A stretch of 64,000 nucleotides of DNA from NCBI RefSeq assembly GCF_003815675.1, contig NZ_CP033918.1:4402001-4466000 (forward strand). The letters run 5' to 3'. Shown one piece after another: positions 43,761-52,135 of this stretch. Numbering within the stretch: position 1 is the stretch's first letter; the number at the start of each line of letters is the position of its first letter. This DNA is from Chryseobacterium sp. G0186 (GTDB taxonomy: Bacteria; Bacteroidota; Bacteroidia; Flavobacteriales; Weeksellaceae). Both the position numbers and the translations under genes were made by a program. The notes beneath the pieces are model-generated. The model saw nothing but the letters and a program-made list of their open reading frames with translations. It made no database searches and was not told the origin of the DNA.

Positions 43761-44654
43761 ATGAATAATGATAATAAAAATCTTTCAGCCTCATCAAAGC
43801 ACAAAAAGAATCTATTGATTGTACTTTGCTTAAGTGGTACATATATGATTGCAGAAGTAATAGGAGGTATTACAACAAAGAGTCTTGCGTTGTTAGCTGA
43901 TGCAGCGCACATGTTGACAGATGTGGTAGGGCTATTTTTAGCATTCGTTGCTATCAAGATAGGTGAAAGAAAAGCAACTTCTCAGAAAACTTTTGGTTAC
44001 TATAGAACAGAGATATTGGCTGCCGTTATTAATGCAGTTGTTTTATTAGGTATTTCTCTATATGTTTTGTTTGAAGCATATCAGAGATTTAGTAGTCCTC
44101 CAGAGGTACAAAGTACTCCTATGTTGATTGTAGCTGGGATTGGTTTAGTGGTAAATATCATTGGGATCATAATTATCCGTAAAGATTCTTCTGAGAGTCT
44201 AAATATGAAGGGCGCTTATTTTGAAGTTCTTTCAGATGGATTAACATCAATAGGAGTAATGATTGCAGGAATAATAATGTTAACAACAGGTTGGTATTAT
44301 GCTGATCCATTAATTTCTGCTGCAATAGGTCTTTTAATATTTCCAAGGACTTGGAAACTTTTGAAAGAGGCTATAAATGTCCTCTTAGAAGGTACACCAA
44401 AAGATGTCAACATAGAAGATTTACGGAAATCTCTTGAATCCATAAATGGAGTCAAAAAATTACATGACCTGCATGTTTGGTCTCTTACTTCAGGTGTAAA
44501 TGCAATGAGTTCACATGTCATTGCTGACCGTAGTGAGGATATGAATATTCTACTAAAAACACTTACAGAAATAGCTACTACTGATTTTAAAATTTCTCAT
44601 ACTACTTTTCAAATTGAAACAGAAGGACACAAAGAAAGCGAAGCACATCTTTAA
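43761..44654 (+). CDS. czcD: Cation diffusion facilitator (CzcD-like)
   Basis: 297 residues with six membrane helices. The Zn-site residues are in SLALLADAAHMLTDVVGL (HxxxD) and YFEVLSDGLTSIGV, with the cytosolic C-terminal domain LHDLHVWSLTSGVNAMSSHV. It exports Zn, Co or Cd from cytosol to periplasm by proton antiport and would feed the CzcA pump. Start ATG 43761. Confidence 0.94.
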   Translation: MNNDNKNLSASSKHKKNLLIVLCLSGTYMIAEVIGGITTKSLALLADAAHMLTDVVGLFLAFVAIKIGERKATSQKTFGYYRTEILAAVINAVVLLGISLYVLFEAYQRFSSPPEVQSTPMLIVAGIGLVVNIIGIIIIRKDSSESLNMKGAYFEVLSDGLTSIGVMIAGIIMLTTGWYYADPLISAAIGLLIFPRTWKLLKEAINVLLEGTPKDVNIEDLRKSLESINGVKKLHDLHVWSLTSGVNAMSSHVIADRSEDMNILLKTLTEIATTDFKISHTTFQIETEGHKESEAHL

Positions 44655-44689
44655 AGATTTAAAATACTAATAATCAAAAATACTGGAAT

Positions 44690-44821
44690 ATGGAAAACAG
44701 ATTTGATGTAATAATTGTTGGCTCTGACCTACGGATTATGAATCACTTCGGGAAGCTTGCTTGGCGGTTCATGGGATCGCTATCCACATTTAACTTTAAA
44801 ATAAATCTATTCTCGGTATGA
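44690..44821 (+). pseudogene. Remnant of an FAD/NAD-dependent oxidoreductase start
   Basis: An ATG opens MENRFDVIIVGS, the first beta strand and glycine turn of an FAD/NAD(P)-binding Rossmann fold, but the GxGxxG is cut off after VGS and the remaining frame is unrelated. It ends at TGA 44819-44821, overlapping the next ATG. This looks like the 5' stub of a deleted flavoprotein gene. No activity expected. Confidence 0.55.
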
Positions 44822-46794
44822 AACCTAAAAGTCTTTTTAAGAGCAGCTATGCATTGCTTACCAGATTTTTTCTATTATTTATCATAATGTCTTTTTTACT
44901 AAGGCTGGGATTTGTATTGTCCTCATTTCAAAAGGCTGAGTTTTCTGCAGTATCTTTTATTAGAGTATTTTTATTAGGACTTATATATGACATAGGGGTA
45001 GGTTTGTTTTTCATATTTCCATATAGCCTTTATTTGTTGATTTTGCCCCAACGATTGGTAGATTCTAGATTAAATAAAATCATTACCTACTTTTCTTTTT
45101 CTCTTGGTATATTGATTCTGTTTTTTTCCTTTTTTGCTGAAATAACTTTTTGGCAGGAATTTGAAAGCCGGTTTAATTTTATCGCTGTAGACTATCTTAT
45201 TTACACTTACGAAGTAATTAATAATATCAATGAATCTTATCCCCTGCCCATATTAATTGCAGTGATGATTATTCTCACATTTTTTGTAATTTTTTTCTGT
45301 ATCCGAAAAAAATATTTTTTTGATACTTTCAAAGGCACTACCATATTTTTGTCAAGGCTGAAAATAACGGTTGGAATTTTTGCAGCAACTCTTGTTTATG
45401 CTTTCTTAGTCGAAAACAATTTTGCGGATTTGAGTACCAACCGCTATCAAAATGAATTGTCAAAATCAGGAATCTATTCATTCTTTTCTGCTTATAATAA
45501 TAATGAAATCAATTACGATCATTTTTATCAACTTATGGATAATAAGGATGCTTTTAAGATTATTAAAAATGATTTGAAAGACAGCAGTTCAATATTTCTG
45601 CAGAACAGTTTCTCAATCGAAAGAAAAATTAAACCTACCACAGCAACTATACAAAGACCTAATGTAATTATGATTACAATGGAAAGTTTCAGTGCAGATT
45701 TCATGAAAACTTTTGGAAATAATCAGGATATAACTCCGGTATTGGATTCGCTTGCAAAAGAAAGTGTTTTATTTACAAATATGTATGCTACAGGTACGAG
45801 GACGGTTCGAGGAATGGAAGCTCTCTCTCTCGCAATACCACCTACACCAGGTAATAGTATCGTCAGACGAAAAAATAATGACCAGCTGACAACAATAGGG
45901 TCAATTTTCAGTGAGCAGGGTTATGATACAAGTTTTTTTTACGGAGGGGACGGATATTTTGATAATATGAACAAGTATTTTGGGAATAACGGATATAACA
46001 TTATTGATAGAAACAGAAATGCATTTGCAAGGGAAAACTATCTTGCGCCAAGAACTTCAATCGATGATAGAAATATTACTTTCGAAAACGCATGGGGGAT
46101 ATGTGACGAGGATCTTTACAATGAGGTAATCAGAAAATCAGATCAGCAATATAAAAGTGGCAAACCCTTCTACGACTTTGTTATGACTACGTCAAATCAC
46201 CGACCGTTCACCTATCCGGATGGTAAAATTGATATTCCCTCTGGTTCAGGAAGAGAAGGAGCAGTTAAATATACAGATTATGCAATAGGAGCATTTCTGA
46301 AAAAGATAAAAAATAAGCCATGGTATAAAAATACTGTTATTGTTATTGTTGCAGACCACTGTGCTAGCAGCGCCGGGAAAAATGAAATTGATATATCAAA
46401 ATACCACATTCCCGCGATGATTGTAAATCTTCAGGACAAGCAGTCTTTGAAAATCGATAAAATGTGTTCTCAAATTGATTTGTATCCTACTTTATTTAAC
46501 TTTTTAGGATGGAAATATACAAGCAATCTGTATGGGAAAAATGTAATTAGCGACAACTATATTCCCAGAATATTTGTGGGAACTTACCAAAAACTTGCCT
46601 ATATGGAGAATGATGATCTCGTCATCCTTTCACCCCAACAAAAAGTTGAGACTTTTAAATATATACAAGGAAAAAACGATCAGATTGCTGTATTACCTAA
46701 GCCGGAAATAATAAGAAGGGCAATTGCCAATTATCAAACAGCCTATTACCTTTATAAAAATAATGGTTTGAAGCAGAATAAAAAAAATAATTGA
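44818..46794 (+). CDS. LTA-synthase-like sulfatase-fold membrane enzyme
   Basis: 658 residues. Five N-terminal membrane segments (to about residue 200) are followed by an extracytoplasmic alkaline-phosphatase fold: VIMITMESFSADFMKTFG (metal Glu near 289), ATGTRTVRGMEAL (nucleophile Thr near 326), FYDFVMTTSNHRPF and VIVVADHCASSAG. This is the LtaS/MdoB family, transferring phosphoglycerol or phosphoethanolamine from lipids to envelope glycans. Gram-negative members modify periplasmic or outer-membrane glycans; the acceptor here is unknown. Its place among metal genes suggests envelope charge changes (inference). Confidence 0.9.
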   Translation: MKPKSLFKSSYALLTRFFLLFIIMSFLLRLGFVLSSFQKAEFSAVSFIRVFLLGLIYDIGVGLFFIFPYSLYLLILPQRLVDSRLNKIITYFSFSLGILILFFSFFAEITFWQEFESRFNFIAVDYLIYTYEVINNINESYPLPILIAVMIILTFFVIFFCIRKKYFFDTFKGTTIFLSRLKITVGIFAATLVYAFLVENNFADLSTNRYQNELSKSGIYSFFSAYNNNEINYDHFYQLMDNKDAFKIIKNDLKDSSSIFLQNSFSIERKIKPTTATIQRPNVIMITMESFSADFMKTFGNNQDITPVLDSLAKESVLFTNMYATGTRTVRGMEALSLAIPPTPGNSIVRRKNNDQLTTIGSIFSEQGYDTSFFYGGDGYFDNMNKYFGNNGYNIIDRNRNAFARENYLAPRTSIDDRNITFENAWGICDEDLYNEVIRKSDQQYKSGKPFYDFVMTTSNHRPFTYPDGKIDIPSGSGREGAVKYTDYAIGAFLKKIKNKPWYKNTVIVIVADHCASSAGKNEIDISKYHIPAMIVNLQDKQSLKIDKMCSQIDLYPTLFNFLGWKYTSNLYGKNVISDNYIPRIFVGTYQKLAYMENDDLVILSPQQKVETFKYIQGKNDQIAVLPKPEIIRRAIANYQTAYYLYKNNGLKQNKKNN

Positions 46795-46795
46795 T

Positions 46796-47272
46796 ATGAA
46801 TATGGATCTCCGCTTTGAGTTAATTATTGCAGCTAAACTCTTTTTGTCAATAGTATTAGGTTGTATTATAGGTTTTGAGAGGGAAACATCCCATAAAGAT
46901 GCGGGAATCAGAACTTTTGGTGCAATTACCTTGGCTTCGTGTCTGTTTGTTGCAATTGCATCTCACCTTACAGATGATAAATCTGCTATTGCACGAATGC
47001 TCGCTGCGATAGCAACGGGACTCGGCTTTATCGGCGCAGGTTTGAGCTTTAAGGATAAAAGCAACAGTCTTATGGGGCTGACAACATCATCTGCCTTATG
47101 GGCTACGGCGGCAGTCGGCTCTGCAGTTGCTCTCAATATGTATGTACTGGCTATATTTTCTACCGTTTTAATTTACATATTATTATCTCTTAATAAATTC
47201 ACATGGTTTAGAAAGATAATAAAAAGTAATATTTCAAACAAAAGTAAGCATGATGAAGGAAACGACGTTTAG
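46796..47272 (+). CDS. MgtC/SapB family membrane protein
   Basis: 158 residues, four to five membrane segments. LGCIIGFERETSHKDAGIRTF and GLGFIGAGLSFKDKSNSLMGLTTSSALW are the MgtC signatures. MgtC proteins help growth at low Mg2+ and inhibit ATP synthase in some pathogens, and are often linked to divalent metal stress. It starts 1 bp after the previous stop and leads into the P-type ATPase gene, so all three are probably co-transcribed. Confidence 0.9.
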   Translation: MNMDLRFELIIAAKLFLSIVLGCIIGFERETSHKDAGIRTFGAITLASCLFVAIASHLTDDKSAIARMLAAIATGLGFIGAGLSFKDKSNSLMGLTTSSALWATAAVGSAVALNMYVLAIFSTVLIYILLSLNKFTWFRKIIKSNISNKSKHDEGNDV

Positions 47273-47315
47273 CTTACTTTAAGATTTAAAAATGTAAACA
47301 TTTAATCAAAATATT

Positions 47316-49355
47316 ATGGAACACATTCACAAGTATGACGCAGAGGGCAAACAGCTATGCTGCTCTGCACAAGAGGAAAAGATTGATAAAAAGGCTGATA
47401 ATCTCCTGGAAAAATCGAAACATACAGCGAACGACGGGCATGATCATGATCATAACGATGAAGACGGGCACGACCACGGAAGCACGGATAAGACTATTTT
47501 TCAAATGTTTTTACCATCAGTAATATCACTGGTGCTTCTATTAACGGGAATAGTATTTGATAATTACGTGAAAATTGAATGGTTTAATGGATGGATTAGG
47601 ACAATATGGTATGTGGCTGCTTATGCTCCTGTTGGCCTTCCTGTTATAAAAGAAGCTATTGAAAGTATCGTAAAAGGTGATGTCTTTTCGGAATTTTTAC
47701 TGATGACCATTGCTACTGTCGGCGCATTTATTATCGCAGAATATCCTGAAGGTGTTGCTGTAATGTTGTTCTATGCTGTAGGAGAGACCTTTCAAACTCT
47801 CGCAGTTACAAGGGCTAAGAGTAATATTAAAGCTTTACTTGACCAGCGCCCAGATGAGGTTACAATTTTGGAGAATAATATTCCTAAAACTATAAAAGCT
47901 GCACAAGCTAAAATAGGAGAGATTATTCAATTGAAACCTGGTGAAAAATTAGCGTTGGACGGTGAATTGCTAAGTGATTCGGCATCCTTTAACACCGCTG
48001 CTTTAACAGGCGAAAGTAAACCAGATACGAAAAGCAAAGGGGAGTCAGTTTTAGCAGGAATGATCAATCTGACGAGCGTCGCACAAGTAAAAATCACTAC
48101 TGCTTACGAAGATAGTAAATTAAGTAAGATTTTGGAATTGGTACAGAATGCCACATCACAAAAAGCACCTACAGAACTTTTTATCAGAAAATTTGCTCGT
48201 ATATATACACCTATAGTCGTCTTATTGGCAATTTTAATCTGCGTTGTACCATATTTCATTGTTGATGATTATGTATTTAGAGATTGGTTGTATCGTGCGC
48301 TGGTATTTTTAGTGATCTCATGCCCTTGTGCATTGGTAATATCGATTCCTTTAGGATATTTCGGAGGGATTGGTGCCGCAAGCAGAAATGGGATTTTATT
48401 TAAAGGAAGTAATTTTCTCGATAAAATTGCTGAGATACAAAACGTTGTAATGGACAAAACCGGAACAATGACTGAAGGTGTTTTTAAAGTTCAGGAAGTT
48501 AAAATTCTGCCAGGTTTTGACCAGGACGAAATTCTTAAGCTGGTAAATGCACTGGAGAGTAAGTCAACGCATCCTGTCGCAACCGCTATTCATGAGTATG
48601 TTGGAGAAATTGATAGTTCTATCAATCTTGAGAATACGGAAGAAATTGCAGGTCACGGTCTTATAGCGACTGTGAACGGAAAAGATTTGTTGGTAGGTAA
48701 TTTTAAGCTAATGGATAAATTCAATATTAAATATGATATTGACCCTTCCACAATTGTTTATACTATCATCGCAATAGCATATGAAGGAAAATTTGCTGGC
48801 CTTATTACTATTGCAGACAGCATAAAAGAAGATGCAGGGATTACAATCAAAAAACTTCATAATCTTAATGTTAAGGTGACCATGCTCAGTGGGGATAAGA
48901 GTAGTGTGGTTAAATATGTTGCGCATAAGATAGGAATTGATAATGCTTTTGGAGATTTACTTCCGGAAGACAAAGTCAATAAAGTTAAAGAGATTAAAGC
49001 AAGAAAAGAGAGCGTTGCATTTGTTGGTGACGGGGTAAATGATGCACCAGTGGTTGCATTGAGTGACGTAGGAATTGCTATGGGTGGATTAGGAAGTGAT
49101 GCGACTATTGAAACAGCCGATGTCGTAATTCAGGATGATAAACCGTCAAAAATTCCTATTGCAATTAATATTGGCAAACAGACAAAAAAGATAGTTTGGC
49201 AGAATATCATCCTAGCATTTGTAGTGAAAGCAATTGTACTTGTTCTGGGAGCCGGAGGGCTGGCAACGATGTGGGAAGCTGTTTTTGCTGATGTAGGAGT
49301 TTCACTTATTGCTATTCTGAATGCCGTAAGAATTCAGAAAATGAAATTTGAATAA
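47316..49355 (+). CDS. Zn/Cd-type P1B ATPase (ZntA/CadA-like)
   Basis: 679 residues. There is no N-terminal HMA domain; instead a CC pair and a His-rich stretch (DGHDHDHNDEDGHDHG, about residues 40-57). The core shows SCPCALVISIP in helix 6, the phosphorylation motif DKTGTMTEG, the THPVATAI nucleotide motif, GDGVNDAP, and in the last helices FVVKAIVLVLG and FADVGVSLIAILNAVR. The CPC, Lys and DxG combination marks the PIB-2 class (Zn, Cd, Pb) rather than copper. It pumps from cytosol to periplasm, upstream of the Czc system. Confidence 0.95.
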   Translation: MEHIHKYDAEGKQLCCSAQEEKIDKKADNLLEKSKHTANDGHDHDHNDEDGHDHGSTDKTIFQMFLPSVISLVLLLTGIVFDNYVKIEWFNGWIRTIWYVAAYAPVGLPVIKEAIESIVKGDVFSEFLLMTIATVGAFIIAEYPEGVAVMLFYAVGETFQTLAVTRAKSNIKALLDQRPDEVTILENNIPKTIKAAQAKIGEIIQLKPGEKLALDGELLSDSASFNTAALTGESKPDTKSKGESVLAGMINLTSVAQVKITTAYEDSKLSKILELVQNATSQKAPTELFIRKFARIYTPIVVLLAILICVVPYFIVDDYVFRDWLYRALVFLVISCPCALVISIPLGYFGGIGAASRNGILFKGSNFLDKIAEIQNVVMDKTGTMTEGVFKVQEVKILPGFDQDEILKLVNALESKSTHPVATAIHEYVGEIDSSINLENTEEIAGHGLIATVNGKDLLVGNFKLMDKFNIKYDIDPSTIVYTIIAIAYEGKFAGLITIADSIKEDAGITIKKLHNLNVKVTMLSGDKSSVVKYVAHKIGIDNAFGDLLPEDKVNKVKEIKARKESVAFVGDGVNDAPVVALSDVGIAMGGLGSDATIETADVVIQDDKPSKIPIAINIGKQTKKIVWQNIILAFVVKAIVLVLGAGGLATMWEAVFADVGVSLIAILNAVRIQKMKFE

Positions 49356-49528
49356 TTACTTTTCAGATTTTTTTAAATACTGTAATTCAATAAATAAAAT
49401 GAAGTTTTTAAACCAGCCTCCAATATCTAACTAATCTTTAAATCAATATAATTCTATTGTTTTTATTCCGATTTTATATCGGAACAGCAATAACTATGTT
49501 CAGAAATAATTACAGAAATTAAATCAAA

Positions 49529-50338
49529 ATGCATATTCCCATGACAAATTTATTCAAAAAATATATGCTCATAATATTGATGCAGATTTGTTGTTTAGCC
49601 TCAGCACAAGACAGTCTGAAGTTAAATACTGTAGATTACTATGATTCTTTAGAGGTATCTGATCTGAAACATCATCAATTAAGTTACAAGAAATTAATTA
49701 TCCCGGCAAGCTTGATTACAGCCGGAGCCATCAGTTTTGCTGTTCCTCAGATGAAAGAAATAGATCGTGATGTTAGGGGAGAAGTGAACGAACATAATTT
49801 GTCCAATTCAAAACTGGATAATTATACACAGTACGTCCCTGCTGCAATGGTGTATGCCTTGAATTTAGCAGGGATGAAGGGTAAACATAATTTTAAAGAA
49901 AGAACAATTATTTTTGCAACCAGCCAGGCTTTGACAGCGGCTATTGTACTTCCAAGTAAGAAATTAATCGGAGAAGAGCGACCTGATAAATCCAATAATA
50001 TGTCGTTTCCTTCGGGACATGCTGCTGTTGCCTTTTCGACTGCCCACTTTTTATTCCGTGAATATAAGGACACCAATTACTGGCTTGGAATATCGGGATA
50101 TTCATTTGCGGTTTTTACAAGTGTATACCGGGTAATCAATAACAAACATTGGGTAACTGATGTATTTGCAGGTGCTGGAGTTGGGATATTGTCAACAGAA
50201 CTAGCTTATTGGTTATATCCCAAAATCAATTCTTTGTTTAACATCAGCAAGGGTAAGTCTGCTTCGATGATTTCGCCATTTTATCAAAAATTTGATAAAA
50301 CGAATATGATGGGGCTAAACTATCAATTGTCCTTTTAA
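49529..50338 (+). CDS. PAP2-family phosphatase
   Basis: 269 residues. A signal-like N-terminus (MLIILMQICCLASAQ) leads to a periplasmic region and the three PAP2 motifs: SKKLIGEERPD, MSFPSGHAAVAFS and SVYRVINNKHWVTDVFAGAGVG. Such enzymes dephosphorylate lipid phosphates or undecaprenyl pyrophosphate, facing the periplasm. The first ATG (49529) and the ATG four codons later are both possible. Its partner in the island is not clear; the LtaS-like enzyme nearby releases diacylglycerol-type lipids (inference). Confidence 0.88.
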   Translation: MHIPMTNLFKKYMLIILMQICCLASAQDSLKLNTVDYYDSLEVSDLKHHQLSYKKLIIPASLITAGAISFAVPQMKEIDRDVRGEVNEHNLSNSKLDNYTQYVPAAMVYALNLAGMKGKHNFKERTIIFATSQALTAAIVLPSKKLIGEERPDKSNNMSFPSGHAAVAFSTAHFLFREYKDTNYWLGISGYSFAVFTSVYRVINNKHWVTDVFAGAGVGILSTELAYWLYPKINSLFNISKGKSASMISPFYQKFDKTNMMGLNYQLSF

Positions 50339-50348
50339 AAGTAATATA

Positions 50349-50543
50349 ATGAGTTTTAAAAGGACATTAAAAAGAAAAGCAATACGTAATAGTAAACATA
50401 GGGTTTCCTCAAAGGATATCTTTTATCTGATATGTTGTGCCCTTTTTTTTCTTTTGCTAATAATACATCAGACTTATAAATTTAGTGTTAAGTATACAAA
50501 AATTCATCCCAGACCATCTAACCATCAAACACACTCTAAATAG
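50349..50543 (+). CDS. Small single-pass membrane protein
   Basis: 64 residues starting 11 bp after the PAP2 stop. A very basic N-terminus (MSFKRTLKRKAIRNSKHR) is followed by one hydrophobic segment (IFYLICCALFFLLLIIH) and a basic, polar end. The positive-inside pattern is consistent with a small inner-membrane protein. I do not recognise a family. Its close spacing to PAP2 supports that it is real. Confidence 0.5.
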   Translation: MSFKRTLKRKAIRNSKHRVSSKDIFYLICCALFFLLLIIHQTYKFSVKYTKIHPRPSNHQTHSK

Positions 50544-50657
50544 TTAAAATACAATGTATCATTTTCTGAATAATACTTAAGTATTCTCCAAACAATATTT
50601 TCCAAACAAAAATTCATTCAAACAACTTTTATTAACCTTTTATTTTTTAACATTAGC

Positions 50658-51737
50658 ATGAAAAAATTATTACTAAATCTTTTGACGGGCTTTGTATTTT
50701 GTACAATCTCTGCACAAGCACCAACGAATTATTATGACGGAACAGCAGGTCTTTCTGGAGCAACCCTAAAATCAAAACTTAAAACAATAATTACCAATGG
50801 GCACCAAGACAAAGGGTATGCAGGATTATTAAATGCATTTCAAACTACAGACCGAGATTATTTTTATGAAAACGACGGAACTGTAATGGATATGTATTCA
50901 GAAAATCCACTTGGATCAGATCCATACAACTATAACCACGGTTCTAACCAGTGTGGTAATTACAGCAGTGAAGGAGATTGTTATAACAGGGAGCACGTAG
51001 TACCACAAAGCTTATTTAATCAAAACTTACCAATGAGATCTGATGTCCATTTTGTGACACCAACTGATGGCAAAGTAAACGGAATGCGATCAAATTACCC
51101 ATTTGGAAAAGTAGGAACGGTTTCTTTTACTTCATTAAATGGCTCAAAATTAGGAAGTTCGGCTTCCGCAGGCTACGCAGGTACTGTTTTTGAACCAATA
51201 GATGAATTTAAGGGAGATATTGCAAGAATGATTTTATATTTTGTAACAAGATATGAAACACAACTTTCTGGTTTCAGCAATGGAAACATTTTAGGCTCTG
51301 TGGCATTTCCAGGTCTTCAAACTTGGGAACTCAAACAATTACTTGCGTGGAATGATGGAGATCCAGTCTCAGCTTTTGAAATAGCACGAAATAATGCAGC
51401 TTTCACATATCAGGGAAATAGGAATCCATATATAGACCGCCCTGAATTTGTTGCGCTGATTTGGGGAGCTTATATGGGTGTAGATGATGTTTCATCAATA
51501 TCTAAAAATCTAACCATTGTTCCAAATCCAGTTAGAGGAAATGTCTTAAGAGTAACTGGCGAAAAAGATTTGAAAAAATTTAAAATTGCATTAATTATTA
51601 ATTCTGCTGGACAAAATGTTCAAACAATTGAAAAACCATTTGAGAATGGGAATACAGTTAATTTGAAAAATCTACCAAAAGGAGTTTATTTTCTTAAATT
51701 AGATAATAGCAATACAAAATTTATTATAGAAGATTAA
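50658..51737 (+). CDS. Secreted endonuclease I family nuclease with T9SS domain
   Basis: 359 residues. Signal peptide (LLNLLTGFVFCTISAQ), then an endonuclease I domain (GYAGLLNAFQTTDRDYFYEN, CYNREHVVPQSLF with the catalytic His, DVHFVTPTDGKVNGMRSNYP) and a C-terminal sorting domain of about 75 residues (SISKNLTIVPNPVRGNVLRV, ending LPKGVYFLKL). T9SS carries such proteins across the outer membrane. It should degrade extracellular DNA. Link to metals unknown. Confidence 0.92.
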   Translation: MKKLLLNLLTGFVFCTISAQAPTNYYDGTAGLSGATLKSKLKTIITNGHQDKGYAGLLNAFQTTDRDYFYENDGTVMDMYSENPLGSDPYNYNHGSNQCGNYSSEGDCYNREHVVPQSLFNQNLPMRSDVHFVTPTDGKVNGMRSNYPFGKVGTVSFTSLNGSKLGSSASAGYAGTVFEPIDEFKGDIARMILYFVTRYETQLSGFSNGNILGSVAFPGLQTWELKQLLAWNDGDPVSAFEIARNNAAFTYQGNRNPYIDRPEFVALIWGAYMGVDDVSSISKNLTIVPNPVRGNVLRVTGEKDLKKFKIALIINSAGQNVQTIEKPFENGNTVNLKNLPKGVYFLKLDNSNTKFIIED

Positions 51738-51838
51738 AAAAGCAAAAGGAAGTGTCCTAAAAGTCAGATAAACCTTCTGAGAATCAAATATTCATATACT
51801 CCTCCTGTATTGGGGCACAAATAAAACCAGCAAAAATT

Positions 51839-51878
51839 GAGGCTGTCCAAACTTTTCGGACAGCCTCTTTGCTTTTTT
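51839..51878 (+). terminator. Terminator after the nuclease gene
   Basis: GAGGCTGTCC (51839-51848) pairs with GGACAGCCTC (51858-51867), 9-nt loop, then a T-rich tail. The 14 nt at 51843-51856 are repeated in inverted form at 51910-51923, so an alternative pairing is possible. Confidence 0.85.
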
Positions 51879-52084
51879 AATCTAGTAATTAATTGTATGC
51901 GTCGCCAAAAAAAGTTTGGACAGAATTATACCTCCGTTTCTTACACTATAAAAATCTTCTATTACGATTACTCTGAGTAGAACTCTTTTAAAATTTTTGG
52001 AATATGACTCTGTGTTAAATAAGATAAAAGTTCAAAAACCGAAATCCAGATTAAATATCACAGTAAAATTAGATTAATATAAAC
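51879..52084. other. Non-coding gap before the di-heme operon
   Basis: AT-rich, without a convincing gene. It contains AAAAGTTTGGACAG (51910-51923), an inverted copy of part of the terminator just upstream, and leads into the operator/promoter at 52085-52121. Confidence 0.5.
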
Positions 52085-52121
52085 AAATTGTTAGATTAGT
52101 CTAACAATTTATTTATATTTG
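52085..52121 (+). promoter_or_regulatory. Operator-promoter of the di-heme operon
   Basis: AAATTGTTAGA (52085-52095) and its perfect complement (52100-52110) flank TTAG; three bases later comes the -7 box TATATTTG (52114-52121). The GTG start is 14 bp further. A repressor at the palindrome would block the promoter; the regulator is not identified. Confidence 0.6.
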
Positions 52122-52135
52122 TAAAAAAAATAATC

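Noticed and set aside
43490-43957. 155-codon minus-strand frame spanning the bestrophin/CDF junction
   Set aside because: It is antisense to two well supported membrane proteins, with low-quality composition.
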